Part shown: in pieces, positions 63,301 through 64,000 of the stretch | Position numbering within the stretch: the stretch's first letter is position 1 | Layout: each line of letters starts with the position of its first letter | DNA from: Diphasiastrum complanatum | Lineage: Eukaryota; Streptophyta; Lycopodiopsida; Lycopodiales; Lycopodiaceae | Assembly: GCA_029204225.1 (NCBI GenBank) | Contig: CM055110.1 | Coordinates: forward strand, 16,974,309-17,038,308 | DNA: 64,000 bases | Reading direction: 5' to 3' | Notes under the pieces: model-generated | Databases searched by the model: none | What the model was told of the DNA's origin: nothing | What the model saw: only the letters and a program-made list of their open reading frames with translations | Made by a program: the position numbers and the translations under genes

Positions 63301-63864
63301 ACTATCATTCTCATGTGAAGACTCAAAAACAATTCCACTTAAGCAAGATTTTAAAACAAGATAGTAACAATCAAAATTATGAGCTTCCTTTATTAATTCC
63401 GTCGATGTAACCATCGAAAACTGAATTCCAGTATCATCACCAAAAATGGATACAACTTTACCACTAGAATCTATGAATCGTAACTCATGCTTCTTAAAAT
63501 CAATTTGCAAACTATCAGATTTACTAAAGAACCACTCATATCCCAAAATTATGTTCGATTGGCCCAGGTTTAAAACATGGAAATTAATCTTCTCAATATG
63601 GCCTTGAAGATCCAGCTCTAAATCCGGAACCATTACTTCAAAAACTTCAGTATCTATGCTCGACGCAAGATTAACCACATAACTATGGTCACTTGGCTTG
63701 GTAGGCACCTGGAGTCTCTGCACAAGTTGAGAATTAATAAAATTATGAGTACTGCCTGAATCCAATAATACATTCACATCTTTCCCTAACAACTTGCCCC
63801 TTACTCGAAACAAATTGTGAGGACCAAAAGACAATGTACTGAATTGACATTCACAAGTACTATC
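60339..63864 (-). pseudogene. Ty3/gypsy chromovirus pol, near complete
   Basis: Minus strand, 5' to 3'. Protease with LLDSGSTHNFINSQLV (about 63,760). RT at 63,034-62,495 with [29 protein letters not shown] and FLDD in the catalytic site. RT thumb and RNase H at 62,562-61,680 with VDASDYAVGAVL, QEKELF, SDHQPL and ADALSR. Integrase zinc finger ECHDAPCAGHPG (second Cys pair reduced to YDQC); core MDFVVGLPRTN, DRDPKFTGRFW and SDGQTERTNQTMEQ; then FRILKK and HISRLK. Last, a chromodomain (LDTRFKRLQNWNVIEHLVHW, SWKLEGNLRKSFPNF). Disablements: a TGA before RT (about 63,035), frame shifts near 62,530, 61,640 and 60,600, and an in-frame stop near 61,400. Gag is absent. Confidence 0.92.
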
Positions 63865-64000
63865 TGCTATCAACTCATGCCTAACTCCCATGCATGTCCA
63901 CTGCATGTAGGTACCCCTAACTCACAATAGCAAAGACCCATACATAGACATAGTGCATGTACATCCTATCCCATACTAGGATGCAACACACATGCCTATG
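63865..64000 (-). repeat. Chromovirus 5' LTR, truncated and fused to protease
   Basis: Identical to 60,064-60,199 except for two bases in 136. It joins protease coding with no U5, primer-binding site or gag between. It continues past the window edge. Confidence 0.9.

Overview
The window is plant nuclear DNA: spliced genes with GT-AG introns, plant LTR-retrotransposon families (Copia, Ty3/gypsy chromovirus, Athila/Tat-like), a tRNA-derived SINE and very long GA/TC microsatellites. The species cannot be fixed from sequence alone. The large, decayed repeat load and long introns suggest a big, repeat-rich vascular plant genome; a fern or other non-flowering lineage is only a guess. Nothing looks bacterial or viral.

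Two cellular genes are convincing, both on the minus strand. The first, at 20,666-32,170, is a complete nine-exon copper-transporting P1B-ATPase of the RAN1/HMA7 type. I rebuilt it exon by exon to 1,012 residues, and every splice phase agrees. The second, at 50,076-51,815, is the 3' four exons (311 codons) of a GABA transporter 1-like amino-acid transporter (AAAP family). Its N-terminal exons are not visible and a Copia remnant occupies the sequence upstream. Broken cellular gene pieces are a TFIIA-gamma fragment at about 44.9-45.1 kb, lying directly against a Copia RNase H fragment, and three tandem decayed copies of a SWIM zinc-finger sequence at 46.4-48.9 kb.

Most of the rest is retroelement debris. 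Region by region: 0-5.2 kb, Copia remnants with repeat-rich LTRs and one apparently inverted RT block. 8.5-12.1 kb, a C-poor, heavily mutated gypsy copy. 12.4-17.2 kb, a minus-strand Athila/Tat-like gag-protease remnant with primer-binding site and LTR. 19.1-19.9 kb, SINE copies, two in tandem. 20.7-32.2 kb, the copper ATPase, whose introns hold several GC-rich foldback elements. 34.3-36.0 kb, a TRIM-like miniature LTR element. 37-46 kb, Copia and gypsy fragments, shared LTRs and long microsatellites. 46.4-49 kb, the SWIM tandem array with a MITE-like insertion. 52-53 kb, a Copia remnant and an unrecognised decayed ORF. 54.2-56.8 kb, a gypsy LTR, primer-binding site and gag with a SINE inserted just after the primer-binding site. 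58-64 kb, a second gypsy LTR, then a fairly young minus-strand chromovirus with almost all of pol, whose gag has been deleted by fusion of the 5' LTR to the protease.

The two cellular genes show no obvious functional link. The window reads as a gene island invaded repeatedly. I did not find a convincing new multi-gene system. The most original signals are the nested foldback elements and a near-perfect 31-bp hairpin in intron 4 of the ATPase gene, the 86-bp SINE family with target-site duplications, and the TFIIA-gamma/Copia junction.
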